In this document: in pieces, positions 10,651 through 20,196 of the stretch
Position numbering within the stretch: the first letter of the stretch is position 1
Layout of the letters: every line of letters begins with the position of its first letter
Assembly: GCA_016650125.1 (NCBI GenBank)
Contig: JAENWT010000012.1
Span: forward strand, 1-64,000
Length of the DNA: 64,000 bases
Source: Thermoleophilia bacterium
GTDB taxonomy: Bacteria > Actinomycetota > Thermoleophilia > Solirubrobacterales > 70-9
Direction of reading: 5' to 3'
The notes under the pieces: generated by a model
Database searches by the model: none
The model's input: the letters and a program-made list of their open reading frames with translations, nothing else
Told to the model about the DNA's origin: nothing
Translations under genes and position numbers: made by a program

Positions 10651-11886
10651 TTACTTGCCTGCGGCTTCCTTCAGGGAGTCGACGCGGTCGGTGCGCTCCC
10701 AGGTGAAGTTCTCGTTGTTCCGGCCGAAGTGTCCATACGCTGCCGTGTCCTTGTAGATCGGACGGTGGAGGTCGAGGTACTTGCGGAAGGCTCCGGGGCG
10801 GAGGTCGAACTGATCCATGACGATCTGTGAGATCTCGTAGTCGGAGAGTCCCTTGCCGGTGCCGAAGGTCTCGGCCATGATCGAGACGGGCGAAGCGACG
10901 CCGATGGCGTAGGCGACCTGGATCTCGCAGCGGTCAGCGAGGCCGGCGGCGACTACGTTCTTCGCGGCGTAGCGGGCGGCGTAAGCGGCTGAACGGTCGA
11001 CCTTCGACGGGTCCTTGCCGGAGAAGGCACCGCCGCCGTGGCGGGCGGCGCCACCGTAGGTGTCGACGATGATCTTGCGGCCGGTGAGGCCGGCGTCGCC
11101 GACCGGACCACCGATGACGAAGATGCCGGTCGGATTGATCAGCAGGCTCTTGTAAAGCGCGTTTTCGTCGAGCAGGTCGCCGTATTCCTCGCTGAGGACC
11201 GGCAGGATCACGTTCTCCCAGAGGTCGGGACGGATCTGGGTGGCGCTGTCGATGTCCGGCGCGTGCTGGGTGGAGATCAGGACCTGGTCGATGCTGATCG
11301 GCACGCCGTCGGCGTAACGGACCGAGACCTGGGTCTTGCCGTCGGGGCGCAGGTAGTCGAGGGTGCCGTTCTTGCGGACCAGCGAAAGTCGCTCGGAAAG
11401 CCGGTGCGCGATCTGGATCGGCATCGGCATCAGGGCATCGGTCTCCTTGGTGGCATAGCCGAACATCATTCCCTGGTCGCCGGCACCGTCGGTGTCGAAC
11501 TCGTCGGACGAGTCGCCGACCCGGGTCTCGATGCCTTCGTCGACGCCCTGGGCGATGTCGGCGGACTGCTTGTCCATCGAGACGAGAACCGCGATGTGGT
11601 TGCCGTCGTAGCCGTACTCGCCCCTGTCGTAACCGATGTCACAGATCGTCTTGCGCACGATCTCGACGACGTCGAACTGGGCGTCGGTCGTGAGCTCGCC
11701 GGAGATGACCGCCATGCCGGTGTTGACCAGCGTCTCGCAGGCGACTCGCGAGTTCGGGTCCTGCGCGAGGCAGGCGTCGAGGATCGCGTCGGAAATCTGG
11801 TCGGCGATCTTGTCGGGGTGGCCCTCGGTGACGGATTCGGAAGTGAAAAGGTGCTCGCCCTCGACAAGCTTCAGCGAATGGGTCAT
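10651..11886 (-). CDS. metK: S-adenosylmethionine synthetase
   Basis: 411 aa, normal length. Makes S-adenosylmethionine from ATP and methionine in the cytoplasm. Signatures: [24 protein letters not shown] at the N-terminus (catalytic His and metal-binding Asp), [15 protein letters not shown] around residue 130, and the P-loop-like [23 protein letters not shown] near residue 275. ATG at 11886 is preceded by AAGGAG at a spacing of 10 nt. No SAM riboswitch could be recognised in the 93-nt leader. A 168-nt hairpin element separates it from der, so co-transcription with der may be reduced. Confidence 0.98.
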   Translation of the reverse strand: MTHSLKLVEGEHLFTSESVTEGHPDKIADQISDAILDACLAQDPNSRVACETLVNTGMAVISGELTTDAQFDVVEIVRKTICDIGYDRGEYGYDGNHIAVLVSMDKQSADIAQGVDEGIETRVGDSSDEFDTDGAGDQGMMFGYATKETDALMPMPIQIAHRLSERLSLVRKNGTLDYLRPDGKTQVSVRYADGVPISIDQVLISTQHAPDIDSATQIRPDLWENVILPVLSEEYGDLLDENALYKSLLINPTGIFVIGGPVGDAGLTGRKIIVDTYGGAARHGGGAFSGKDPSKVDRSAAYAARYAAKNVVAAGLADRCEIQVAYAIGVASPVSIMAETFGTGKGLSDYEISQIVMDQFDLRPGAFRKYLDLHRPIYKDTAAYGHFGRNNENFTWERTDRVDSLKEAAGK

Positions 11887-11979
11887 CTCAGCGGGTCTCC
11901 TTGGAGGTCATGTGAAAGGGGTCAGGGTTCGAATTCTCAAGTTTGTGAGTCAAAAACGGGGAGGCGACAGACTATTCAC

Positions 11980-12147
11980 CTAGAGGCCTGATGTGGGTTG
12001 ACGTGCCCACGGGGGCTTCTCAGGCCAAGCTGGGCGCCGCACGGGCTCGAAGCGGGTAGCGGTGCTACCCGCGAGAGGCCGGGTGGTGATCCAGCGCCGG
12101 CATGGGGAGCCATCCGTGGGTGCGAGAAACCCACATCAGGCCTCTAG
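11980..12147. mobile_element. MITE-like hairpin element with 20-nt terminal inverted repeats
   Basis: The ends CTAGAGGCCTGATGTGGGTT (11980-11999) and its exact complement (12128-12147) bracket 168 nt. Inner sequence pairs further (CCCACGG with CCGTGGG, GCTGG with CCAGC, and a terminal stem GCGGGTAGC/GCTACCCGC), so nearly the whole element folds into one rod. It holds no gene. If CTAG is read as a 4-bp target duplication, the inverted repeats begin AGGCCTGATG, which fits small non-autonomous elements of the IS5 YTAR-target type. The alternative is a structured RNA or strong der terminator. The der stop codon TAG lies in its edge. Confidence 0.5.
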
Positions 12148-13460
12148 TCGTCGCCACGCTTTTCGCGGGGGATGTAATCGATGATCAAAGGCACGCCGTC
12201 GAGCCCGTAGTCGTCGCGCAGCCGGTTCTCGAGGTGGAAGGCCCACTCCCTCGCGATCAGGCGTTTGTCGTTGATCTGAACCCGGAAATGCGGCGGGCTG
12301 ACCTCGATCTGGGTGCCATAGAGCAGCTTGAGGCGGCGGCCTCGCTTCGAAGGCGGCGGCGTCGTGCGCACGACGTCGGCGAGGAAACGGTTGAAAGCCG
12401 GGGTCGGGATGCGCTGGGCCGCGCGATCGGCGAGTTCGACCGCCCGCGACAGCAGTCCGGCGACGTTGCGGCCGGAAAGAGCGGAGCAGGTCACAACATC
12501 GGGACGCAGGCGCATCTTGCGGTTCACCCGGGCGCGGGTGTCGTCGATGTCGGCTTCGGTGATGTCCCACTTGTTCATGACGATGATCGTGGCGCAGCCG
12601 GCCTTCATCGCCGTCTCGCCGATCTTCAGGTCTTCGGAGCGAACGCCCTCGGATGCATCGCAGACGATCATCGCGACGTCGGCCCGCTCGATCGCCCGCT
12701 CGGAGCGCATCTGGGCGTAATGATCGACGCTGCCGGCGACCTTGGACTTGCGCCGCAGACCGGCCGTGTCGACCAGGGTGATCTCGCGGCCGTCGACCTC
12801 GATGTCGGTGTCGATCGCGTCACGGGTGGTGCCGGCGATTTCGGAGACGATCACGCGGTCGTCTCCGAGAATGCGGTTGACCAGAGAAGACTTGCCGACG
12901 TTCGGCCGGCCGATCACGGCGATCCTCACGCTCTTGATCTCGTCGGCCCGCGGCGGCCGGTCACCGAGGGCGGCGGTGATCTTGTCGAGTAGGTCACCGG
13001 TGCCGATGCCGTGGGTGGCGGAAACCGCTATCGGCTCCCCCAGCCCCAGCCCATGGAATTCGGTGGCGAGATACTCGTCGTCAGGACGATCGGACTTGTT
13101 CACCGCGACCAGAACCGGGATCGGCGAGGAACGCAGCTGCCGCGCCATGTCGGTGTCGCCGGAGCGGGGGCCGGTCTGGCCGTCGACCACCAGCACGATC
13201 GCGTCGGCCTCGGCCATGCCGAGCCGCGCCTGGCGCTGGATGTCGGTCGCCATCTCGGATGCGTCCTCGAAATCGATGCCACCGGTGTCGAGCAGATCGA
13301 ACTCGATGCCGTTCCACTCGCAGCGCACCCGCTTGCGGTCACGGGTGACGCCGGCCTCGGGGTGGACCACCGCCTCGCGTCCGCCGGCCAGGCGGTTGAC
13401 CAGGGTGCTCTTGCCAACGTTGGGGAAACCGACGATCGCGACGGTGGGCACATGCGCCAT
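12144..13460 (-). CDS. der: Ribosome biogenesis GTPase Der (EngA)
   Basis: 438 aa. Two consecutive GTPase domains followed by a KH-like domain, the layout unique to Der. First domain: P-loop GFPNVGKST, DTGG, NKSD. Second domain: GRPNVGKSS near residue 185, DTAG, NKWD. The C-terminal KH-like part runs from about residue 350 (ending IDYIPREKRGDD). Acts in 50S subunit assembly. The ATG overlaps the end of cmk by one base, so the two are translated from one mRNA, as is common in Actinobacteria. The TAG stop is inside the inverted-repeat element downstream. Confidence 0.97.
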   Translation of the reverse strand: MAHVPTVAIVGFPNVGKSTLVNRLAGGREAVVHPEAGVTRDRKRVRCEWNGIEFDLLDTGGIDFEDASEMATDIQRQARLGMAEADAIVLVVDGQTGPRSGDTDMARQLRSSPIPVLVAVNKSDRPDDEYLATEFHGLGLGEPIAVSATHGIGTGDLLDKITAALGDRPPRADEIKSVRIAVIGRPNVGKSSLVNRILGDDRVIVSEIAGTTRDAIDTDIEVDGREITLVDTAGLRRKSKVAGSVDHYAQMRSERAIERADVAMIVCDASEGVRSEDLKIGETAMKAGCATIIVMNKWDITEADIDDTRARVNRKMRLRPDVVTCSALSGRNVAGLLSRAVELADRAAQRIPTPAFNRFLADVVRTTPPPSKRGRRLKLLYGTQIEVSPPHFRVQINDKRLIAREWAFHLENRLRDDYGLDGVPLIIDYIPREKRGDD

Positions 13461-14098
13461 CAGGCGAGATTCCTCTCGCGGGCGAGATCGGCGATCCGGG
13501 CAACGACCTCGTCGAGGGTTAGTTCGGAAGTATCAATCTCGACCGAATCCTCAGCCGCCTTCAGGGCACCGTGCTCCCGGTCGGAATCACGCTTGTCACG
13601 TTCCATCTGCGCGACCAGGATGTCGCGCTCGTCGCCACCGGTCTGGTCTGCCCGCCGTCTGGCGCGCACTTCAGGCGAAGCGGTGAGGAAAATCTTCAGC
13701 GGAGACTCGGGGCTGACCACGGTGCCGATGTCACGGCCTTCGGTGACGTAGTTTCCGGATTCGATCAGGCGGCGCTGCTCGGTGACCATCGCCTCGCGTA
13801 CACCCGGATGGACGGCCACTTTCGAGGCGGCTTCGGTCACTTCGGGGCTGCGGATCTCTTCGGAAACGTCCACCCCGTCGATCAGGACGTCTTCGCCCTC
13901 GAACGAGATCTCGATCGACATCGCGGTCGAGGTCGCCTCGCCCGACTGCTCCGGATCCGCACCCCAATCAAGACAGGTGAAGGCCACACAGCGATACATG
14001 GCCCCGGAATCGAGGTAGGTGAACCCGAGTGCTTCGGCGACGCCCCGGGCCACAGACGATTTACCGGCACCGGCCGGCCCGTCAATCGCGATTACCAA
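13460..14098 (-). CDS. cmk: Cytidylate kinase
   Basis: 212 aa. Phosphorylates CMP and dCMP with ATP in pyrimidine nucleotide recycling. The P-loop IDGPAGAGKSSVAR is at the N-terminus, followed by YLDSGAMYR, GVDVSEEIRSPEVTEAASKVA, and the CMP-binding VTEGRDIGTVV; the lid has RARRRADQ. The start is TTG at 14098; an in-frame TGA 9 nt upstream rules out a longer form. It lies head-to-head with the acyltransferase gene at 14210 and directly precedes der. Confidence 0.95.
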   Translation of the reverse strand: MVIAIDGPAGAGKSSVARGVAEALGFTYLDSGAMYRCVAFTCLDWGADPEQSGEATSTAMSIEISFEGEDVLIDGVDVSEEIRSPEVTEAASKVAVHPGVREAMVTEQRRLIESGNYVTEGRDIGTVVSPESPLKIFLTASPEVRARRRADQTGGDERDILVAQMERDKRDSDREHGALKAAEDSVEIDTSELTLDEVVARIADLARERNLA

Positions 14099-14209
14099 GG
14101 TTTTGACTCACTCATCGACATCCCATCCTACGGTCTCAACTGCGGCGCGGTCGGTCAGGACGCCGTGGCGTGGATCCGCGACGGCACCCCGGCCATTTAC
14201 GATCGCCAG

Positions 14210-15283
14210 ATGCGCGTACAGACTCCAGGCCGCGGCCCCCTCTTCCCGGATCAGGGACCGCTCGGCCCCCGCATGCTCCGGCGGATCATCGGGATCACCG
14301 CCGAGGTGCTGGCCTTCGTCCTGATGACCGTCCTTTCCCCGGTGCTGATGCTGGGGGCTTTCATCGCCGATCTCTCGCTCTGGCTGAAGCGCCGCAAACC
14401 CTGGGTCGCCGTTCGCCTGATCCCCGCCCTCTGGTGGTTCCTCTTCGGCGAGATCAAGGCCCTGCTCAAACTGATCGGCATCTACGCGCTGACCGGTGGA
14501 CCGTTCGGCACCAGGGCCGGATCCGCCCGCCGGCGCCGGTGGATCTACATCCTGCGGATCGCCTGGGCCCGCAACCACCTCGGTGCGGTCCGGGTCCTCT
14601 TCGGTGTCAAGTTCGAGATCGAAGGCGAAGAGAACGTCTCGCCCGGCCCTTACATCCTGATGATCCGTCACGCCAGCATCATCGACAACCTTTTGCCCGA
14701 TGTCCTGATCGGCCACGAATACGGCATCGGAGTGCGGTTCGTGATCAAGAAGGAGATCCAGACGCTGCCGGCGATCGACATCGGCGGCCGCTGGATCCCG
14801 ACGGTCTTCATCAAGCGCGGATCGCTCGACCCGGAGACCGAGATCAAGGCGGTCCGGGACCTGACCCACGACATGAGTCCGGGCGAGATCCTCGGGATCT
14901 ACCCGGAAGGCACCCGGCCGACTCCGGCCAAAATAGCCCGGGCGCAGGAGATCATCGCCGAGCGCCAGCCAGAGATCGCTCCTTACGCAGCACGGCTCAA
15001 TCACCTGCTGCCGCCCCGGATGGGCGGGCCGCTGGCCTTGCTCGACGAAGCCGCGGCCGGGACCGACGTCGTCTTCTGCGCCCACACCGGCTTCGAAGGC
15101 CTGCGGACCGTCGCTGACATCTGGAACGGCGCGCTGGTCCACCAGACGATCAGGATCAGGTTCTGGCGCTACTCCGGGGACGAGATCCCGGCCGGCGACG
15201 AAGCCCGCACCGAGTGGCTGTACGAGCGCTGGCAGGTCCTCGACGACTGGGTCGGCGAGAACCTGGCCGCAATCCCTGACTGA
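14210..15283 (+). CDS. PlsC-type acyltransferase (1-acylglycerol-3-phosphate acyltransferase-like)
   Basis: 357 aa from ATG 14210 (336 aa if ATG 14273 is used; the latter starts directly before the first hydrophobic helix). Two or three membrane helices occupy about residues 25-105. The acyltransferase core follows: HASIID matches the catalytic HX4D, FIKRG lies downstream, and YPEGTRPTP is the substrate-binding PEGTR motif near residue 240. The family transfers acyl groups onto lysophospholipids at the inner membrane face. It is monocistronic, divergent from cmk and convergent with aroA, with a shared terminator. Confidence 0.85.
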   Translation: MRVQTPGRGPLFPDQGPLGPRMLRRIIGITAEVLAFVLMTVLSPVLMLGAFIADLSLWLKRRKPWVAVRLIPALWWFLFGEIKALLKLIGIYALTGGPFGTRAGSARRRRWIYILRIAWARNHLGAVRVLFGVKFEIEGEENVSPGPYILMIRHASIIDNLLPDVLIGHEYGIGVRFVIKKEIQTLPAIDIGGRWIPTVFIKRGSLDPETEIKAVRDLTHDMSPGEILGIYPEGTRPTPAKIARAQEIIAERQPEIAPYAARLNHLLPPRMGGPLALLDEAAAGTDVVFCAHTGFEGLRTVADIWNGALVHQTIRIRFWRYSGDEIPAGDEARTEWLYERWQVLDDWVGENLAAIPD

Positions 15284-15309
15284 AGTCCCGGGTATGCATC
15301 TTCAGGATC

Positions 15310-15348
15310 GGCAATGAAATTGGTCCCCCAGGGGACAATTTCATTGCC
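15310..15348. terminator. Bidirectional terminator between the acyltransferase gene and aroA
   Basis: GGCAATGAAATTG (15310-15322) pairs perfectly with CAATTTCATTGCC (15336-15348). TCCCC/GGGGA extends the stem after one bulged base. The stem lies between two convergent genes (stops at 15283 and 15361). Confidence 0.85.
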
Positions 15349-15360
15349 AATCTTGATTCG

Positions 15361-16689
15361 CTAGTTGTCGGCGAACAGTTTTGCCAGGTCGCCGCTGAAC
15401 CCTGGATAACTCACCGAAGCGGCGTCCATGTCGATCACGCCGACGCCGCCGGTGCTGGCGATGCCGGCGACCGCGCCGAGCATGGCGATGCGGTGATCGC
15501 CATGGGAGTCGACCGTGCCACCGGAAAGGCTGCCCGTCCCCTGGATCCTCATGCCGTCCTCGGTGGCTTCGATCTCCGCCCCGAGGCCCTTCAGGGCGTC
15601 GACCACGACGGCGATCCGGTCCGACTCCTTGCGCTTGAGCTCTTCCGCGTCGGCGATCACGGTCTCGCCTTCCGCGAAACACGCGGCCAGGGCGATCAAC
15701 GGCAGCTCATCGATGGCGAGCGGCACCTCCGCGCCGTCCACCCGGGTGCCCGTGAGTTTCGAAGAAGAGACCGTGATGTCACCGATCGCCTCACCCTCTG
15801 ATGGGAGCGAGGTGACGTCGATCTGTGCGCCCATGCGCTCGAGCACGGTCAGGATGCCGGTGCGGCTCGGGTTGATCCCGATCCGCTCGAGTTCGACCCT
15901 CGAACCCGGGACGATCAGGGCCGCGACGATGAAGAAGGCCGCCGACGACAGGTCAGCGGGGATCTCGACTTCGTCGAGCTTCAAGTCAGCGCCCGGGGTG
16001 ATCGTCACCGATCCCGGCCGGCGCTCGATGCGGGCACCGGCGGCTTCGAGCATCACCTCGGTGTGGTCCCGGGTCGGCAGGGGTTCGATCACCGTGGTCG
16101 GGCCTTCGGCTCGCAAAGCGGCAAGCAGCAGACAAGACTTGACCTGCGCGCTCGCGACCGGGAGTTCATATTCGATCCCGTGGAGCTTTCGGCCGTCGAT
16201 GCGGATCGGCGGAAAGCGACCGTCGGTCACCTCGATCTCGGCCCCCATCAGGCGCAGGGGATCAGCAATTCGATCGACCGGGCGCTTGCGGATTGAAGCG
16301 TCGCCGTTCATCCGCCAGAGACCACCCTCGTAACCGGCGATCCAGCCCGGCAGCAGTCGCATCAGCGTTCCCGCGTTACCGACGTTGATGCGACCGAGGC
16401 TGCGCGGTCCGCCCGGCCCGACGCCTTCGATCACGAAATCAGGCGGCATGTTCTCGAGCGGCTCCGGATTGACCATCGCTCCGAGGTTGGCGACGGCGCT
16501 CAGCGTCGAGCGGGTGTCATCGGAGTCGAGGAAGTTGCTGACCCGGGTCGGGCCGTCGGCGATCGCACCGATGATCGCCGCCCGGTGGGAGATCGACTTG
16601 TCGGCCGGCAGCCGGATGCGACCTTTCAGCGGTCCTTTCGGGGCGAAAGCTTCGGCCGGCGGCGGCCCGGTGCCCGACCCGCGGCTCAT
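15361..16689 (-). CDS. aroA: 3-phosphoshikimate 1-carboxyvinyltransferase (EPSP synthase)
   Basis: 442 aa. Condenses shikimate-3-phosphate and phosphoenolpyruvate, the sixth step of the shikimate pathway. Signatures: LPADKSISHRAAIIGAIADG at the N-terminus (phosphate-binding Lys-Ser), NVGNAGTLMRLLPG near residue 100, KRPVDRI, and ELKRKESDRIAVVVDALKGLGAEIE near residue 345; SHGDHRIAM closes the active site. ATG at 16689 overlaps the tyrA stop (ATGA). The operon DAHP synthase-tyrA-aroA therefore commits carbon to chorismate and tyrosine. Confidence 0.97.
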   Translation of the reverse strand: MSRGSGTGPPPAEAFAPKGPLKGRIRLPADKSISHRAAIIGAIADGPTRVSNFLDSDDTRSTLSAVANLGAMVNPEPLENMPPDFVIEGVGPGGPRSLGRINVGNAGTLMRLLPGWIAGYEGGLWRMNGDASIRKRPVDRIADPLRLMGAEIEVTDGRFPPIRIDGRKLHGIEYELPVASAQVKSCLLLAALRAEGPTTVIEPLPTRDHTEVMLEAAGARIERRPGSVTITPGADLKLDEVEIPADLSSAAFFIVAALIVPGSRVELERIGINPSRTGILTVLERMGAQIDVTSLPSEGEAIGDITVSSSKLTGTRVDGAEVPLAIDELPLIALAACFAEGETVIADAEELKRKESDRIAVVVDALKGLGAEIEATEDGMRIQGTGSLSGGTVDSHGDHRIAMLGAVAGIASTGGVGVIDMDAASVSYPGFSGDLAKLFADN

Positions 16690-17759
16690 GACGCTTCCAG
16701 CGACACCGCGTGACCGAGGTCGGAGATGCAGGCGACCGCCTTGTCCGATTCGGCCTGGCCGGCAACCCAGATCGAGATCGCACCGGAACTCATGTCGGGT
16801 GTCGGGTCGAGCGACATGTCGGTGATGTTCACGCCCGCGCGGCCGAGCGCGAGGGCCAGCTCCGCCAGGACGCCCGGCTGGTTCGGAACGAGCACCCGAA
16901 GCTGATGGGTGGCTTCGCCGGCGGTCTCGGCCCCGGAGAGCGCCGACCGCTCCGCCGCGGCACCGGTCTGCCAGGCGGCGATCCGTTCGGGGTCGGCAGA
17001 CCCGATGACGTCGGCCGCCTCCTCGAGGCCGGCGATCGACTCACGGATCGCGATGACCACCGCTTCGTGGTTGGTACTGAAGATCTCGCCCCAGATCGCC
17101 GGGTTCGACCCGGCCACCCTGGTCGCGTCACGCAGGCTTGGGGCCAGCGCACCCAGCCGTTCGGTGCCGGACCGACCCTGGGTCGCGAGCTGGTTGGCGA
17201 AGACGTGCGGCAAGTGGCTGACCACGGCCATCGCCTGGTCGTGTTCGGCGGCTTCGATCGCCATCGGCCGGGCGCCGAGGTCGGTGACCAGGCGCTGTAG
17301 CCGGTCGTAGAGCACGCCGGAAGAGCTTTCATTCGGGGTCAGGTACCAGCGGGCGCCTTCGTAGAGGTCGGCCCTCGCGTTGGCGACACCGGCGGTCTCT
17401 GCCCCGGCGAGGGGATGGCCGCCGATGAATCGCTGGTCACTGCCCACAGCCTCGACCAGCTCCTGCTTGGTCGAACCGACGTCGGTCACCAAACAATCCG
17501 GCCCCGCGGCATCGAGAGCGGCACGGGCCATGCCGGTCAGAGAACTGACCGAGGCACAGCAGACGACGATGTCGGCGTCGGCGACCGCCTCCTCGATCGA
17601 TCCGGCTATCCGGTCGACCGCCCCCATTCGCAGACACTCCTGCCTCTTGTCCGGGTTACGGACGAACCCGGTCACCTCGGCCAGTCCCCGCTCACGCGCC
17701 GCCAGCCCGATCGAACCACCGATCAGGCCGACGCCCAGAATGGCGAGGCGCTGGCTCAA
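16686..17759 (-). CDS. tyrA: Prephenate dehydrogenase with C-terminal ACT domain
   Basis: 357 aa. Oxidative decarboxylation of prephenate on the tyrosine route. The N-terminal Rossmann fold has [17 protein letters not shown]; the catalytic helical domain has [14 protein letters not shown] and the HPLAGAET motif, with a conserved His in VVSHLPH. Residues from about 285 form an ACT domain ([28 protein letters not shown]), which usually binds an aromatic amino acid for feedback control. The start is TTG at 17759, overlapping the stop of the DAHP synthase gene (TTGA), and its own stop overlaps the aroA start. Confidence 0.95.
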   Translation of the reverse strand: MSQRLAILGVGLIGGSIGLAARERGLAEVTGFVRNPDKRQECLRMGAVDRIAGSIEEAVADADIVVCCASVSSLTGMARAALDAAGPDCLVTDVGSTKQELVEAVGSDQRFIGGHPLAGAETAGVANARADLYEGARWYLTPNESSSGVLYDRLQRLVTDLGARPMAIEAAEHDQAMAVVSHLPHVFANQLATQGRSGTERLGALAPSLRDATRVAGSNPAIWGEIFSTNHEAVVIAIRESIAGLEEAADVIGSADPERIAAWQTGAAAERSALSGAETAGEATHQLRVLVPNQPGVLAELALALGRAGVNITDMSLDPTPDMSSGAISIWVAGQAESDKAVACISDLGHAVSLEAS

Positions 17760-18781
17760 ACCCGGGAGACCGTTTTACCCACGACCTCGGCCACCACTTC
17801 GATCTTCGCGGTCAGGGCCGCGAACTCCGATGTCGGCACCTGCTGGGCGGCGTCGCAGATCGCCTTCTCCGGCTCGTTGTGGACCTCGATGATGATGCCG
17901 TCGGCACCAGCCGCGACCGCGGCCAGGGACATCGGCTCGACCCAGTCACGACGCCCCGGAGCATGGCTCGGGTCGACGATCACGGGCAGGTGCGTGAGTT
18001 CCTGGAGCGCCGGGACGGCGAGCAGGTCGAGGGTGAACCGGTAGGCGGTCTCGTAGGTACGGATACCGCGTTCACACAGCATCACGTCCTCGTTGCCTTC
18101 CTTGAGCACGTACTCGGACGCCATCAGCAGCTCTTCGACCGTGGCCGAAAGACCGCGTTTGAGCAGGACCGGCCGACCGGATTTGCCGACTTCGGCCAGC
18201 AGCGAGTAGTTCTGCATGTTCCTGGCACCGATCTGGATCACGTCGGCGACTTCGAGCACGTCGTCGATGTCGCGCAGGTCGAGCAGCTCGGTCACGATCG
18301 GCAGGCCGGTTCGCTCCTTCGATTCGGCGAGCAGGCGCAGGCCTTCCCGGCCGAGTCCCTGGAAGCTGTAGGGCGATGTCCGGGGCTTGTAGGCACCGCC
18401 ACGCAGCATGGTTGCTCCGGCTGCGGCGACAGCGTCGGCCGAGGCCAGCATCTGGTCACGGTTCTCGACCGTGCACGGACCGGCCATCAGGGCGAAGTTC
18501 GTGCCCCCGACTTTTCGCCCGCCGATCTCGAGCACCGAATCCTGGCCTTTTCGGAATTCTCTCGAAGCCAGTTTGTACGGCTTCGCGATCGGCACCAGAT
18601 GGTCGACCCCCGGTGCGCCTTCGAGGCCCAGGTCGGCGACCTTCTCGCGGTCACCGATCGCGCCGATCAGGGTGAGTATCTCGCCCTTGGAGACGTGCGC
18701 GGAACAGCCGATGTTCTCGACTCGTTCAACCACCTGGGCGATCTGATCCTCCGTCGCCCCTTCTTTCATCACGATCATCAT
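17756..18781 (-). CDS. aroF: 3-deoxy-7-phosphoheptulonate (DAHP) synthase, type I-beta
   Basis: 341 aa. First step of the shikimate pathway: phosphoenolpyruvate plus erythrose-4-phosphate to DAHP. Residues 1-70 form the ferredoxin-like regulatory domain of the I-beta class ([21 protein letters not shown]). The TIM barrel follows: [55 protein letters not shown], and [10 protein letters not shown] near the end. It starts with a double ATG (18781/18778); a purine run GAAAGG lies 12 nt upstream. A 17-codon upstream reading frame ends across its ATG. It heads the operon with tyrA and aroA. Confidence 0.95.
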   Translation of the reverse strand: MMIVMKEGATEDQIAQVVERVENIGCSAHVSKGEILTLIGAIGDREKVADLGLEGAPGVDHLVPIAKPYKLASREFRKGQDSVLEIGGRKVGGTNFALMAGPCTVENRDQMLASADAVAAAGATMLRGGAYKPRTSPYSFQGLGREGLRLLAESKERTGLPIVTELLDLRDIDDVLEVADVIQIGARNMQNYSLLAEVGKSGRPVLLKRGLSATVEELLMASEYVLKEGNEDVMLCERGIRTYETAYRFTLDLLAVPALQELTHLPVIVDPSHAPGRRDWVEPMSLAAVAAGADGIIIEVHNEPEKAICDAAQQVPTSEFAALTAKIEVVAEVVGKTVSRV

Positions 18782-19072
18782 CTTGTTTTCATGCCTTTCT
18801 TGACTGCCTCAAACTCTACTTTCCACCCCATGCAAGGCACAGTGCGGCAGGTCCTCAGGGACCCTCGTGGGAGACGGCGCCCGGCGGCTGAACTTCTATG
18901 AGAACGCGGATACGAGACCGCGTTTCCGGACGCCTAGGTAAATCGCCAATAGGAATAAAAGACGACACGGGACGAAGCGCTCTTGGCGCTGGTCGAAAGC
19001 CGCTGGGTGCGGCTGCTGGTGTCACCGTGTGACTTCACTCAAGGGCTTTGTATCAGAGGTGCCATCCCGGCG
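18782..19072 (-). promoter_or_regulatory. 291-nt leader/promoter gap before the DAHP synthase operon
   Basis: No gene of normal size lies here. Two small hairpins are visible: AACGCGG/CCGCGTT (18903-18909 with 18918-18924) and GGTCC/GGACC (18850-18863). On the minus strand a 17-codon frame, [17 protein letters not shown] (18831 to 18778), ends with TGA overlapping the start of the DAHP synthase gene; it holds one Trp and one Phe and lacks a clear ribosome binding site. A regulated leader is possible but not shown. Confidence 0.35.
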
Positions 19073-20185
19073 TCAGGAATGACGGTGGATCGAATCGCCG
19101 AGTGCGGCCAGCAGGCGGTCGTTTTCTTCCGGGGTGCCGTAGGAGATCCGCAACCAGCCGGGTCCGCCAAGAAGGCGTCCTGCACGCACCACGATTCCGG
19201 CCTCGGCGAGATCCGCGATGACGTGGTCTTCGATCTCCACCCCGTTCTCACCCAGCGAGACCCAGGAGAAATTGGCCTGGGTGTCCGCGGTCTCGAGCCC
19301 GATCGCGGCGAAGCCTTCTTCCACCCGGGTGCGTTCGGTGATCGCCGAACGGATCTGGGCCTGGATCGTCTCGCCGTGCCTCAGGGCCTCGACCGCCGCG
19401 GCCTGGGCCAGGGCGTTGACACTGAATGGTTGGCGCACGGCGTCGACCGCGGCCCGGAAGGCCGGCGAACCCATCGCATAACCGACCCGCAACCCGGCCA
19501 GCGAGTGCGACTTGCTGAAACTGCGCAGCAGGACCACGTTCTCGTACTCGGAGAGCAACGCGACGGCCGAGTCGCTCTGGTCGTGGAGCTGGAACTCGAT
19601 GTAGGCCTCGTCGATCAGAACGGTGACGTCGCTGGGCACGCGGGCGACGAAAGCCGCGACCTCCGGGAAAGGGATGTAAGTGCCAGTCGGGTTATTCGGG
19701 TTGCAGAGCAGGACCAGCTGGGTCTCGTCCGTGATCGCGGCGAGCATTGCGTCGAGGTCGTGGAGCTCACCCGGCGCGAGTGGCACCTGGATTTCGTCGG
19801 CCTGCCTCATGGAGGCCAGCATCGGATACATCGAGAAGGCCGGCCAGGCGTAGACGATGTTCGTTCCCGGCCTGAGCAGAGCCTCGGCAGCCGCGAGCAG
19901 GATCTCGCAGGAACCGTTGGCGACGGCGATCCGTTCGGGCTCGACCCCGTGGAGCTCCCCGAGGCGGCGGCGCAGCAGGGTCGCGTCCGGGTCCGGGTAA
20001 CGGTTCATCGAATCCGACGCCGCATTGATCGCCTGGACGACTTCCGGCAACGGCGGATATGGCGACTCGTTCGAGGCGAGCTGGGCCAGGGTCGATCCGG
20101 CCACGTCTTCGGCCGAGTGGCCCTTGGGCACGCCGGGCGTGTAGCCAGGGATCGACGCTAGGTGGGAGTTGAAGTTGACGCTCAT
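19073..20185 (-). CDS. hisC: HisC-type aminotransferase (histidinol-phosphate or aromatic)
   Basis: 370 aa. Fold-type I PLP enzyme. Visible: NESPYPPLPEVVQAI, RYPDPDATLLRRRL, NGSCEILLAAAEALL, CNPNNPTGTYIP with the PLP-binding Asn, DEAYIEF, and the Schiff-base Lys in SFSKSHSLAGLRVGYA. The family is histidinol-phosphate aminotransferase, but the neighbours (aroH, DAHP synthase, tyrA, aroA) and the absence of other his genes favour use as an aromatic aminotransferase (phenylpyruvate or hydroxyphenylpyruvate). That substrate call is inference. It lies 11 nt after aroH on the same strand. Confidence 0.9.
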   Translation of the reverse strand: MSVNFNSHLASIPGYTPGVPKGHSAEDVAGSTLAQLASNESPYPPLPEVVQAINAASDSMNRYPDPDATLLRRRLGELHGVEPERIAVANGSCEILLAAAEALLRPGTNIVYAWPAFSMYPMLASMRQADEIQVPLAPGELHDLDAMLAAITDETQLVLLCNPNNPTGTYIPFPEVAAFVARVPSDVTVLIDEAYIEFQLHDQSDSAVALLSEYENVVLLRSFSKSHSLAGLRVGYAMGSPAFRAAVDAVRQPFSVNALAQAAAVEALRHGETIQAQIRSAITERTRVEEGFAAIGLETADTQANFSWVSLGENGVEIEDHVIADLAEAGIVVRAGRLLGGPGWLRISYGTPEENDRLLAALGDSIHRHS

Positions 20186-20196
20186 GTGACCATCGC

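Noticed and set aside
11925-11936. GGGTTCGAATTC resembling a tRNA T-loop in the metK leader
   Set aside because: The T-arm stem does not pair and no acceptor, D or anticodon arms can be built around it.
11887-11979. SAM riboswitch before metK
   Set aside because: No conserved core of any SAM riboswitch class that I know could be found on the minus strand.
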